A stretch of 64,000 nucleotides of DNA from Bryoerythrophyllum caledonicum. Lineage: Eukaryota > Streptophyta > Bryopsida > Pottiales > Pottiaceae. Of the stretch, positions 40,863-50,890 are shown piece by piece. The translations under genes and the position numbers were made by a program. Below the pieces are notes generated by a model, which saw only the letters and a program-made list of their open reading frames with translations, made no database searches and was not told where the DNA came from. Where the stretch lies: contig OZ020517.1 in the NCBI GenBank assembly GCA_963971425.1, positions 24,500,462 to 24,564,461 of the forward strand, written 5' to 3'. Positions within the stretch are counted from its first letter, which is position 1. Each line of letters opens with the position of its first letter.

Positions 40863-41305
40863 TCATTTTTAGTGTGTAGTGCCATGGTTCAGGTGCGGTG
40901 GATGGGTTCGGGAGGCATACCAGCCTCGCATCTCATACCGTGCGGAACGGTACAGGTGCTCCAAGTACTATGTGAACAAGAAGTCCTCAATGAATGTTTC
41001 TTGCTACCAAATTCTTATGATCCAGGAACCGTTGCTTTAGATTGTGACAACAAGACAAACTAAGATTATGGAAAGTATGTCATGGTGACATATGGAAAAC
41101 ATTCACCTCCACCGTAGAAGAGTGGAACCATAATTTATCTACTAAAGATTCAAGTGGCCCTTAGTAGAACAAAAAAATTCACTTCGGTTGCAATTATCTT
41201 TCAATTCATATGGTCAAAATTCACAAAATTTGTACCACATCATTTTATATAAGTTTAAAAGAAGTTTCTACGGCTACATCCTCAAAAAGTTCACCTTAGA
41301 AGATT

Positions 41306-42335
41306 TGAACCCCTACAGGCCGAAAAGTCCCCTTGGGAGACTGTTGAAGGTTTGCTTAGGTTCCTATGGTGGCAGTTTTTAACATTCTTCTTTGAAACTT
41401 TTACAGTAGATGGACATTACTAAAAGCTTTCTGTAAGTACAGTTTTGTACTTAAATCCAACATTTAATGGAAAATTTTATAGGGTTTTGAATTTCAAATG
41501 GGAAGAACGGGCACGTTGGGCAACTCCAAAGACTTTTGCTAGAACACTTTATGAAATGTGAGATTTTCAATACTAGCAATTAATATTATCCATCCATATT
41601 GTCAAAAAAAAGTTCTTGTCTTCAGCGAAAATAGCATTTTAACCCAAGTCAAACATTTTCACACATTGTTGAGCAAGGTACCAAAAAAACTTCTTCTTTT
41701 CCACATAAAACTTAGAGATTTTCATTATTTTTACATTTGATTTTTTCCTACTACAAGATGTGGTGTAAAGAAGAAGAAGAATGTCGGTCTCCAAAGGAGG
41801 CCGGCGTGAATAAAGTGTCTGTTTGTTCCGCTACTAAGACCATGCCCAATGTGGTGAAAACCTCCTTATTGACCATTTGGAATCTCATACTATAACATAC
41901 TTAGTGCACAAAAAAATATAATGTGAATCGGCAATTTTTGAACCTCCACTACTTGCACAATTATTTGAATATGCTACACCTCTTTTCTACCTCTAAAAAT
42001 TGGTGTGTAAGGAAATGATATTATGCTTGACATGATGGTGATGAATTTAGACCTTGTTTAGTGCAAATATTTGACACCAAGTGAAGTCAAAGTCTGTTGA
42101 TCTACTCAAGGTAGGAAAGAGAATGAACCGTTTTTTCTACTTCAACACTATAATCTTTCAATCCATATGGTATTAGTTTATGGGATTTTGCAGGGACGTT
42201 AATTAATAAGTCTTAATTGTGATCCTACGGTTAGATGTAGAAATAAATAGTTTTAGTTTCCCTCCTTTCTCATTGCACTAGAAGGAGCAGTTTTGAAGTG
42301 TTTTTGGTGTGATAATGTCTTGGCCTTTGCGAGTT
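41306..42335 (+). mobile_element. TTAA-flanked inverted-repeat family, copy 3 (interrupted)
   Basis: It follows the family from AACCCCTA and GGTTCCTATGGTG through CAAACATTTTCACACATTG and AAGTGAAGTCAAAGTCTG to a worn right end. An 80-90 bp block at 41767-41858 also occurs at 38271-38352 and interrupts the family sequence, so it looks like a later insertion. Confidence 0.65.
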
Positions 42336-42849
42336 AAACAATGGAGTAGAGATTCTTCTAAGATGCCTTTGTCGTCTAAGATTTAACCTCTAAAGGCTCA
42401 TTTAACGTTAGAGGGGCGTTTTTTTTTTGTTATGGGCGTGTTTCTAAAATTCAAAAAAATATCTTGTTTTTTGAAACTCTTATAGTATATTGTCCTTAAT
42501 AAGAGCTTTGTAGATTTATTTATCTATTTATTTAGGATTCATAAGATGAAGTTATCACCCTTCAAAGTCAAAATTAAGGACTCTAGGCAGTTTCAAAAGT
42601 TTTTCTATAAGTTTCTATTGGCATTGAGATTTTTCATGCATATAGAGAATATTACCTTCTATGAAAATGTAAAAAATAATTCTTGCCTAAAGTAGTGTAA
42701 AGAAACATTTTAACCCCAGTCAAACATTTTCACACGTTGTCGGCCAAGGAGAGAGAAGAACTTCATTTTGCACTTCAAACAATATAATCTTCATATCCGT
42801 GCATTGGATTCCGGCCAAAAAATATGGTAATATTGTATAGAAGTCACCT

Positions 42850-43802
42850 TTAACCCCTAAGGTACCAAGTGTCCAAAAAGGGCTTTTTGAAAGTTCGATC
42901 AGGTTCCTATGGTGTCAATTTCCAACATTCTTCTTTGAAATTTTTACTATTGAAAGACATTACCAAGACCTTAGTGGGAAAACAATTTTTTTCCTAAATT
43001 GGACATTTGATGAAAAAGTTATAGGGTTTTGAATTTTAAATGGGGAGGGCGGGCACCTCGGGCACCTCCAAAAACTTTTGATAGGACACTCTATTGAAAG
43101 TGAGATTTTCAGTACTCGCAAGTAATATTATTTCCCTTCATGCTGTCAAAAAAAGTTCTTGTCTTTAGTGAAAAATAGCATACCAACCCAAGTCAAACAT
43201 TTTCACACATTGTCACTCATTGTCGGGCAAGGTACCAAAAAAACTTCTTCTTTTCCACATAAAACCTAGAGATCTTCATATTTTTCACTTTTTAATTTTC
43301 CCACATCAATATGTAATGTAAACCTTCATATTAACCATTCGGATTATCAATCAAAAACATATTAAGTTCAAAAAAAAATAAAGTGTGAATTAACAAATTT
43401 CGAGCCTCCACTCCTTGCACACTTGTTTTGAATATGCTACACCCCGTCTCTACCTCTAAAAATTGGTGTGTAAGGAGCTAACATCATGCTTAACAAGATG
43501 GTAATAGATTTAGACCTTTTGTAGTGAAATTTTTTGACACCAACTGAAGTCAAAGTCTGCTGATCCACTAAACGCAGGGAAGAAAATGAACCATTTGCTT
43601 GACTTCAAACACTATAATCTTTCAATCCGTACGGTCAAAGTTTATGAAATTTTGAACATGTATTACTTAATAAGCCTTTATTGAGATCCTACGGTCTGAA
43701 CTAAAAATCCAAGTTTTTGTTTTCTTCTTTATTCGTTGCACTAGAATCCATTTAGTTTGAAGTGTTTTTGGTGTAAAACTGTCATGGTACCTTAGGGGTT
43801 AA
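42850..43802 (+). mobile_element. TTAA-flanked inverted-repeat family, copy 4 (complete)
   Basis: 953 bp. The left end TTAACCCCTAAGGTACCA is the exact reverse complement of the right end TGGTACCTTAGGGGTTAA. The body is non-coding and AT-rich, and matches copies 1, 2, 3 and 5. With TTAA counted as a duplicated target, the element would begin CCCCTAAGG, which resembles the piggyBac layout. TTAA could instead belong to the terminal repeat. Confidence 0.78.
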
Positions 43803-44120
43803 GATCTTACGCTTAGAAGTTCAAAATTTCACTTCAAAATTAGTTTTTCTTGCCTACTGTAACATACACAGCATCTTCAAATTATGCCATTAAACGTATG
43901 TGGTAATGTTTGTGATGGGATATTCTGAATCTATACCAAACCAATGCTGCTGATTTTAGTTGACAGCATGTTACTGGTGGACATGCGAAGAATAAACTCC
44001 CACAAACTTTGGCATGTTCCTGATTATCCAAACACAGGCTGCATGTGGGGTGGTTTCATTTTCAGGCATCACCTTCTCCTTTCATGCCCCCTTTGCAAGC
44101 ACTACACTAAATATGATATT

Positions 44121-44304
44121 TAGTGTCATGGGTAGTAAATGACTTGTAAATGCTGTAAGTTATTACTTTTGATATAAATTTTTACTAAGAGCACAACAAT
44201 CTACACTACTCAAAGAGGGGGATCATAGTGGACATGATCCGTAAAAAATTCATCAAGAGTGAAAACTTATAGCATTTACAAGTCATTTACTGCCCATGAC
44301 ACTA
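44121..44304. mobile_element. foldback MITE, best-preserved copy (184 bp)
   Basis: Its ends TAGTGTCATGGGTAGTAAAT and ATTTACTGCCCATGACACTA are inverted copies with one mismatch. The inverted match continues through GACTTGTAAATGC towards the centre, so a transcript would form one long hairpin. No coding capacity. A TA target is plausible. Confidence 0.75.
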
Positions 44305-44611
44305 TACATCCAAATCAGTGTACCAATGCACTAACTACCATGTGGTCAAAAAATCCAGTTGGAGTTCACACGACCATGTTGCAATTTAATTATTCTGAAA
44401 CCATTTTGTAAAATATGTGCAGTAGTATAGATGTGAATGTTCACATCAAGCATGATAAGCCACAGTCACTTACTTGTGTAGTAGTTTAGCTTGTCCATAC
44501 CTCCACCACTACCTACTTTTCTTTACTATTCATGGCATGCAACAAAATTATGGAGTGTAGCTTTATCAACACTTTGCCACTGTAGATAACTCACTTGCCA
44601 AGTAGGATGCC

Positions 44612-44925
44612 GGCCAGGGCAAATTGACCCCCTCATTGGAGGATCAATGGATGGACGGAGGTGGACAAGGTCATCCCCTCCCCGTTCCCTTGCCCGTTCC
44701 CGCAACCCCGTTCTCCTACTCGTTCTCCTAGCTTCATTCAAACTCTAAACCCTAAACACCACCTATAAACCCTAAACTCTACAGGGTGAACCTTAACTCA
44801 TAAATCCTGAACCCTAAAATCCTCCTGAGGGTTCTCTAAATCCTAAAAATAGGTTATAGGGGGAACAAGGAGGGGAATGGTCCTCGTCCACCTCTGTCCT
44901 ATGAGGGGGTCAATTCGCTTTGGCC
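44612..44925. mobile_element. 314-bp MITE with 10-bp target duplication
   Basis: GTAGGATGCC occurs immediately outside both ends (44602-44611 and 44926-44935). The terminal inverted repeats start GGCCAGGGCAAATTGACC and GGCCAAAGCGAATTGACC and match imperfectly for about 80 bp. The interior is rich in degenerate CCCTAAA motifs. The long TIR and 9-10 bp duplication suggest a Mutator-like origin. Confidence 0.8.
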
Positions 44926-45044
44926 GTAGGATGCCATGTATGATTGATAGCTACCACCTTTTGTGGTATGAACCATCAGGTATAAGCCACTATTTTACCT
45001 TCACCACAAGCTGCAACCAACCTCCTACTGAAAAGGGGGCTTTA

Positions 45045-45175
45045 GAGCATCCGCACGGCATATTTCGTGAGGACGTTGTACAGACTTCAACTTCTTTTTG
45101 CTCTTCGGCCCCCCATCCCACTCCGTACCAAAAATTGAGCAGGGCTCTGCACCGGGAGGAGCGATGTGGATGCTC
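45045..45175. mobile_element. Tourist/Harbinger-like MITE, 131 bp
   Basis: Ends GAGCATCCGCAC and GAGCATCCACATCG (reverse complement of the right end), flanked by TTA on both sides (45042-45044 and 45176-45178). Non-coding. Confidence 0.7.
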
Positions 45176-45213
45176 TTATTGAGCTCCCTCCAAGTTTAGT
45201 AGGAGCAAGTTAA

Positions 45214-46156
45214 CCCCTAAGGTACCATGACACTTTTACACCAAAAACACTTCAAAATTGTTGGATTCTAGTGCAATGAAAAAAGAAGGAAAAAATAACT
45301 TCAATTTCTAGTTTTGACCATAGGATCTCAATTAAGACTTATTAAATAACATACCCACAATATTTCATAAACTTTGACCGCACGGATTGAAAGACTATAG
45401 TGTTTGAAGTCAAGCAAATGGTTCATTTTCTTCCTTGCGTTCAGTGGATCAACAGACTTTGACTTCACTTGGTGTCAAATTTTTAGCACTACACAAGGTC
45501 TAAATCCATTACCATCTTGTTAAGCATGATGTTAGTTCCTTATACACCAAATTTTAGAGGTAGAGGAGGGTGTAGCATATTCAAAACAACTGTGCAAGGA
45601 GTGGAGGTTCAAATTTGCCAATTTACACTTTAATTTTTGAGAACTTAACATGTTTTAGATTAATAATCCGAATGGCCAAGAAGATGGTTTACACCACACA
45701 TTGTTGTGGAAAAAATAAAAAGTGAAATACATAAAGATATTTTGGTTTTACGTGGAAACGAAGAAGTTTTTTTGGTACCTTGCCTCACAATGAGTGACAA
45801 TATGTGAAAATGTTTGACTTGGATTGGTATGCTATTTTAAACTAAAGACAAGAACATTTTTTGGACAACATGAAGGGAAATAATATTACTTGCGAGTATT
45901 GAAAATCTCACATTCAATAGAGTGTCCTAGCAAAAGATTTTGGAGGTGCCCGAGGTGCCCGCTCTCCCCATTTGAAATTCAAAACCCTATAACTTTTTCA
46001 TCAAATGTCCAATTTAGGAAAAAATTGTTTTCCCACTAAGGTCTTGGTAATGCCTTTCTGTAGTAAAAATTTCAAAGAGGAATGTTGGAAATTGACACCA
46101 TTGGAACCTGACTCAAATTTAGAAAAGCCCATTTTTGACACTTTGTCCTTTTGGGG
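45214..46156 (-). mobile_element. TTAA-flanked inverted-repeat family, copy 5
   Basis: It is inverted relative to copy 4 and bounded by TTAA at 45210-45213 and 46157-46160. The left end CCCCTAAGGTACCATGACAC corresponds to the right end of copy 4, and the other end is the worn CCTTTTGGGG. With copy 4 it makes a ~0.95 kb inverted repeat around 45 kb. Confidence 0.75.
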
Positions 46157-46160
46157 TTAA

Positions 46161-46539
46161 GAGCATCTGCACCGTACTTCACGGAGTGCAGCCCCGCAAA
46201 TGATTTGGCCCAAGGCAGGTTAGGGGACCAGCCACACACGCATGAACCATTTCCGCACGGCTTCCCCCACATGTGACCCCCCCTTGGGATTCCCGGCAAA
46301 GCGCTCGCTCATTCACCCCATTTTTCCATTTGACCAAGTGTCATGTGCCCAGTACTTTTGGTGCAGTCCTCCCGCTCATGGAATTCTGATGTAGTGCATG
46401 CGTGAATCTTCCAACTAGCCACCTTGATAAAATAATATAACATCCTTCGAAGCCCACCTCCTTGCATGTTTGGTGTGATAGAGAATTTCTGCATGTGAAT
46501 TGGTTATGTGGCATGCCCATTGGCGGGGTGCAGGTGCTC
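46161..46539. mobile_element. Tourist/Harbinger-like MITE, 379 bp
   Basis: Left end GAGCATCTGCACC and right end GGGGTGCAGGTGCTC are inverted copies with small differences. The flanks are TAA (left) and TTA (right). It sits directly against the TTAA end of the preceding element. Confidence 0.65.
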
Positions 46540-46542
46540 TTA

Positions 46543-46648
46543 TGGTCTATTTGCACTTGGTGTTAGAAGTGGTGTTAGCAAATAAATCGAAAGCTGCCTC
46601 TAAATTCATTATACTAACACCACTCTAACACGGAGTGCGAGCACACCC
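46543..46648. mobile_element. MITE with long terminal repeats, 106 bp
   Basis: TTGCACTTGGTGTTAGAAG and its partner (reverse complement GCTCGCACTCCGTGTTAGAG) form imperfect ~34-bp terminal repeats ending in GTGGTGTTAG. TTA lies on both sides (46540-46542 and 46649-46651), the left one shared with the right side of the previous MITE. Confidence 0.65.
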
Positions 46649-46651
46649 TTA

Positions 46652-48445
46652 GTCTACTAAACTAGTCTCTCTTACCTCCATTGGTTTGTAGCCCAAAAAT
46701 TTAGGGGATAAAAAAAAAACATAACTTAATAATTATATGTAAAACACAAGTTGATATGGGGCAATCACAAGACTCTAATCCATCTTCGCATACATCAAGC
46801 AACAATATTGTAGGTGAACCTCTACTTCGGTGTTTATTCTTTAGAAAAAAGCATGCCGAATCAAGTGGAAAATTAATTTGATAAATTTGTCAAAATTAGA
46901 GAAACTATATATTTACAAATTTTGCCACATAGAGAGACATTAGAGGGGAATGGAGCTTGGAAAAGCCTTCATTCTTGAATATACAGGCATGAGGGCTTCG
47001 GTCTAGAACCCCAAGGTCTTTGGTTTAACTCTTTACCGCTTAGGAAGCCCAATATGGGACTCCGGAGGTGCTAAAACTCAATTTGTATGAAATCCATGAG
47101 GAATTAGGCTTCGAGATACAAGTTTAAGATTTGCGCACACATTACATGGACACTCCCCAACAATCGAATCATGATTTGGATTTATAGAACTCTTGGAAAA
47201 GCTAGGAATACAACACAAAATACATCAAATACACTAAAATATAGTGAATACAGTTAATACCATGCCACATACTATGTTGTATCTCAACACATTCACATTG
47301 ATTTTGGTCTTAATTTTGATTGAACTTTGTCTTTAGGACATTCTTCATTGTTTTGTGATTGTTGATCTCTCCTCACATACGAAACTTCCATTTTGATTTG
47401 TATAAGGTTGGAATACTTTTGTATACAATCAAGTAGAAAAAAGCAAGAAAATCACCAATAATTGTGTATAAATATTTTCTTCACATATGATATGTCAATG
47501 CAAAGCTATCAACCTAGTGCACATGTGAACCGCTCTTATTCAATTAAAAAAATTCTTGCAAGAATCTATTGATGGTTAAAATAATACACCCTCCAAAATC
47601 CACAATTTTCACTACTAATATACGGTAACTTTAAACACTATAATCTATTCCATCAACCGTTGGATGTTGTGCAAACTTTCTCTAGAGTTTAGGTCATGGG
47701 TTCAGTTCAATTTTGTAAGGTTAGTTATTAATATTAGGCAATGTATTTCCATCAAATCCGGTTCAAAGAAGAAAATCAATAGAATTCTTGGTTTTCCAAG
47801 AAACTGGTCCTGGGCGGTAAAGGGAATAAGCCCCATGGTCACCAACATTGCTAAATATAGTAATTTGTGATTTATTGCTAAAAATGACTTCCTTGTTATT
47901 TTGGATGCCGGACGGCCTTTGCTCACTACAATTAATTATTCGTCATGGAGGTGCTGAACTAGAAGTTCACCTAAAGTAGTTGCAATTAGGATTCAGAACT
48001 TTAAAAACACCAGCATAACCTATCTTAAGTTTTGATGATTTTGGCATGAAATTAGATGGTTGACTTGCAAAGTTTGTACTCTTTCACTGAGAAATCATTA
48101 GGATATTTGCAAATGGTATTTTTTGGCCTTAGACATGGACTTGGCCTTTAGAGCTTCATGTTATGACCGGTTGCAGGTTTCAATTTATGTTTTCTGATAT
48201 TTTTTTTAGCCCAAGATTTCAGACTCTTGCCTTCATTTGGGCTAAAATTAAATTGAAGATTGGCCTCTCAATTTAATGCGATTCACAGATTAAGTAGTAA
48301 TGAACAGTGAGTAAAACAATTCGCAGATTATTTTAAAAGCGACCACCTGTGGGCATATTGTCTTTAAAGGGTTAATAGGGATTGGTGGTTGAGTGTGATT
48401 TGAATAAGGCCTCTTCATTGTATGTGTGTGCCACGCTCTTTTAGA
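46652..48445. other. AT-rich intergenic, no gene recognised
   Basis: 46990-47150 is a diverged inverted copy of 6280-6500. The rest shows no known gene. Confidence 0.45.
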
Positions 48446-49185
48446 GCATCTCCATTGAGCCCATCACCGTGGTAGAAATATTTGGTCTCATGTGACGGGG
48501 AGACTAAGCCGACCCACAACGCTAGCTAATTGGGCGGGACATTGGCAAATCAATCAAGACCCAAGTAGGTTGAGTTTGAGGTGCCGATGGCTTGTGAAAT
48601 TAGGGGTGCCAACGGCACCTAGAGTTTGGAGCGCCAATTCACACCGGGCACTGAGTTCGGGGCGCTAAGTCATTGGATGCTAAGTTTGGGGCACTAAGTC
48701 ACATCGAGCGCTGGGTTAGGGGCGCTGAGTTAATTTGAACACTAAGTTCAAGGCGCTAAGTTACATCGGGCGCTAAGTCACATAGGGCGCTAAGTCACAT
48801 CGGGCTCTAAGTTACATCGGGCGCTAAGTCACATAGGGCGCTAAGTCACATCGGGCTCTAAGTTTAGGGCTCGAAGATCCCCCATTCAAACTGGCCATTC
48901 ACGTTCCGCCATGTGGAACGAAGGGATTGGTTGCGGCTATACGAGGTTGGACTTCACAACGTGTACGGCTGCAACGATTAAGTGCGGCATTGGCAGCCAT
49001 ATGTGACTCGTGCGACATCCAAACTCAATTCTACGGCGGCTGTCTCAATTTGTGCCCCTGCTTCCCCTCGAAAGACCACACCCTACCTGTGGTGCAAATT
49101 CTCAACTACACTGGAGCTATTGTTCCAACTGTTGACAAGCATCTTCCACCCAACCGTGGAGATTTTCCTGTGGGGGATGGAGATG
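48446..49185. mobile_element. Harbinger-like non-autonomous element with tandem-repeat interior
   Basis: Left end GAGCATCTCCATTGAGCCC after TTA (48443-48445). On the right, GGGGGATGGAGATGCTC is followed by TTA. The terminal repeat GAGCATCTCCAT is shared in inverted form. It contains the 17-bp array at 48761-48862 and ends in the first unit of a 36-bp array. No transposase. Confidence 0.55.
48761..48862 (+). repeat. 17-bp tandem repeat in a 51-bp higher-order unit
   Basis: Six units of TCACATCGGGCGCTAAG type occur here. Three variants (TTACATCGGGCG, TCACATAGGGCG, TCACATCGGGCT) make a 51-bp block that is repeated exactly twice. Looser, longer-spaced GGCGCTAAGT units precede it from about 48600. 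Confidence 0.9.
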
Positions 49186-49268
49186 CTCTTAGGATTGATT
49201 TTCCTGTGGAGGATGGAGATGCTCTTAGGATTGATTTTCCTGTGGAGGATGGAGATGCTCTTAGGATT
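49161..49268 (+). repeat. three 36-bp tandem units containing a Harbinger terminus
   Basis: Units 49161-49196, 49197-49232 and 49233-49268 each read GATTTTCCTGTGG...GAGATGCTCTTAGGATT. Each carries the transposon terminal sequence GAGATGCTC plus TTA. The array abuts the left end of the next element. Confidence 0.88.
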
Positions 49269-49591
49269 GTTAGAGCATCTCCACCCCGCCACAGCATTCC
49301 GCCAAAGAGGACGGTTTGTCCTGGCGAGGTGGAGGGCAACCCCCACCGCATGCCCCAGAACGGGGGAGCCGGGCGGAGATTCCCCGGGATAGGGCCCCGT
49401 CGACAGGGAACTGCTGCAATTCCTCGGAGCCTCATTTACGTTTAGGGTGTGGTTTTAGCCACTTGAAGCCTGCCATGTGGCATGCCGCGAGTGGCTGCGG
49501 CCACACGCGGTGTTTGTTGGTGGTCGTTGGTGTTCGAGGCGCAGACAGACTGTGTGCAATTGTCGGGTAGAGCTCAAGGAGCAGAGCAGTT

Positions 49592-49773
49592 ATGGCGGGG
49601 CGGCACTCCGGCTCCGAAGCTTCATTGCCAGCACCGTGCACAATCATGATGCCCGTGACGGACCTCACGCTAGAGTCCTTCGCGCCCTTCGGCCATGTTG
49701 TGGATCCTCGGCCCGACGATGGCCGCTTCGGCCCGCACGACACGCAGCTCGTCTTCAGCCGCGGCACTCCCCG
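49592..49773 (+). pseudogene. first-exon fragment resembling plant ureidoglycolate hydrolase (AllA-fold)
   Basis: An ATG-started frame of about 60 residues includes LTLESFAPFGHVVDP and FGPHDTQLVFSRGTPR, the N-terminal signature of the plant ureidoglycolate hydrolase family (PF04115-like). The family normally continues with FYIMRL at this point. Here the frame reaches a donor-like CCCCG|GTACGT, and I found no later exon of the family downstream, so it is a captured fragment. It lies 319 bp inside the left end of the Harbinger-type element. The functional copy must be elsewhere. Confidence 0.6.
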
Positions 49774-50254
49774 GTACGTCAAATCTTGCATCATTCTTCT
49801 TTGTAGAATGTTGCGCTATTCTCTCCACTTGCTGTTCTCGACCTTATCCTTCATGAAATCCGTTTAGGTTTATATTTCTCCTCATTTCTTGTGAAGTCTA
49901 TTCTCTGTTAGGATTTCTTCGTGGCATTACTCTACGAGACTCGTCTTGTTCTTGGTTTCTGAAACTGTGAATTTTGAAGTTTTTTTGGTTTGCTTTAATG
50001 TATGTAAACCTGACGCTTGGATTCCAATTGAATGAAAAAAATTGATGATGTATGATGATTCCAGAAGATGAAAAAGAATTAGTGCGGAGAGCTCCCCGAG
50101 CTTGGAAGAAATCGCGCCATAGAGCGCGGCAGCCGTGAGCTCCACGCGTACCACGCGCGATTCCGAACAGTCTGATGAGGGCGACGGACGTGAGGTTGCC
50201 GGGAAGTTGGAGGTGATTTTGGGTACGGTGACGTGGAAAAGGGGTGCGCGAGCG

Positions 50255-50890
50255 CGATGAAGGCGGTTGGCGAGCGCGCGTGATTGTGACGGAGATCAAC
50301 CCGATCTGTGCGCTGCACTTAGGTGATGGAGGAGTACCAGATTCTCACGCTAGAGGACTACATGGAGTACCGGACATATTCTGCACCACCACGGGCAACA
50401 AGGACATCATCAAGAAAGGGGAGAGGCAGAGCTTTGACATGCACTCTTAGGTGAATTTGCAAGTAGATTGGTTGTGCGGGCTTTTTAATTTGCGAGTAGT
50501 AGATCGGTGTGCGTGTTTTTTTGGTTGTTGTCATGAGATTTGTGGGATTGAGATTAGGGTTTGAGGAGACGTGGAGGAAGTACGATGAAGATCACTGTGA
50601 TTCTGCTGTTGAAAGCGCCGACGATGCAAGGAGTTGACTTGCTCATGCTAGCCAAGCCTCGGACGTGTCGCACTTCGGGTTTTTCCAGTGCAACATCGGT
50701 CATTTTGACAACGGGATTGACATGGAGGGTCTGGAGATGTTCCCTGGCGTGAAGAGGATCACGATCAAGCCGCAGACGGACCGTTGGGTTTTCCCAGACA
50801 TGGGCTGAAGCATCATTGTGCTAGCGGAGTGTCGTCTAATGAACATGATTTGCGCGACAGGTCACCCGAGCTTCGTGATGTTGTGCTCGC
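50255..50890 (+). pseudogene. fragment of S-adenosyl-L-homocysteine hydrolase
   Basis: Blocks in order but in shifting frames: RARVIVTEINPICALH, YQILTLED, PDIFCTTTGNKDII, then [16 protein letters not shown] with [19 protein letters not shown], then IIVLAECRLMN with ICATGHPSFVM. These follow the C-terminal half of SAHH exactly, including the NAD-binding region. At least two frame changes, plus a decayed stretch between about 50410 and 50680, make it non-functional. SAHH hydrolyses S-adenosylhomocysteine, the by-product of methylation, and is a conserved housekeeping gene. This copy lies within the Harbinger-type element and so looks like transposon-mediated capture. Confidence 0.82.

Noticed and set aside
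34018-48900. CRISPR-like or satellite array in the repeat-rich region
   Set aside because: Repeats are dispersed transposon copies in both orientations with long unequal spacing. The only true short tandem array is the 17-bp one.
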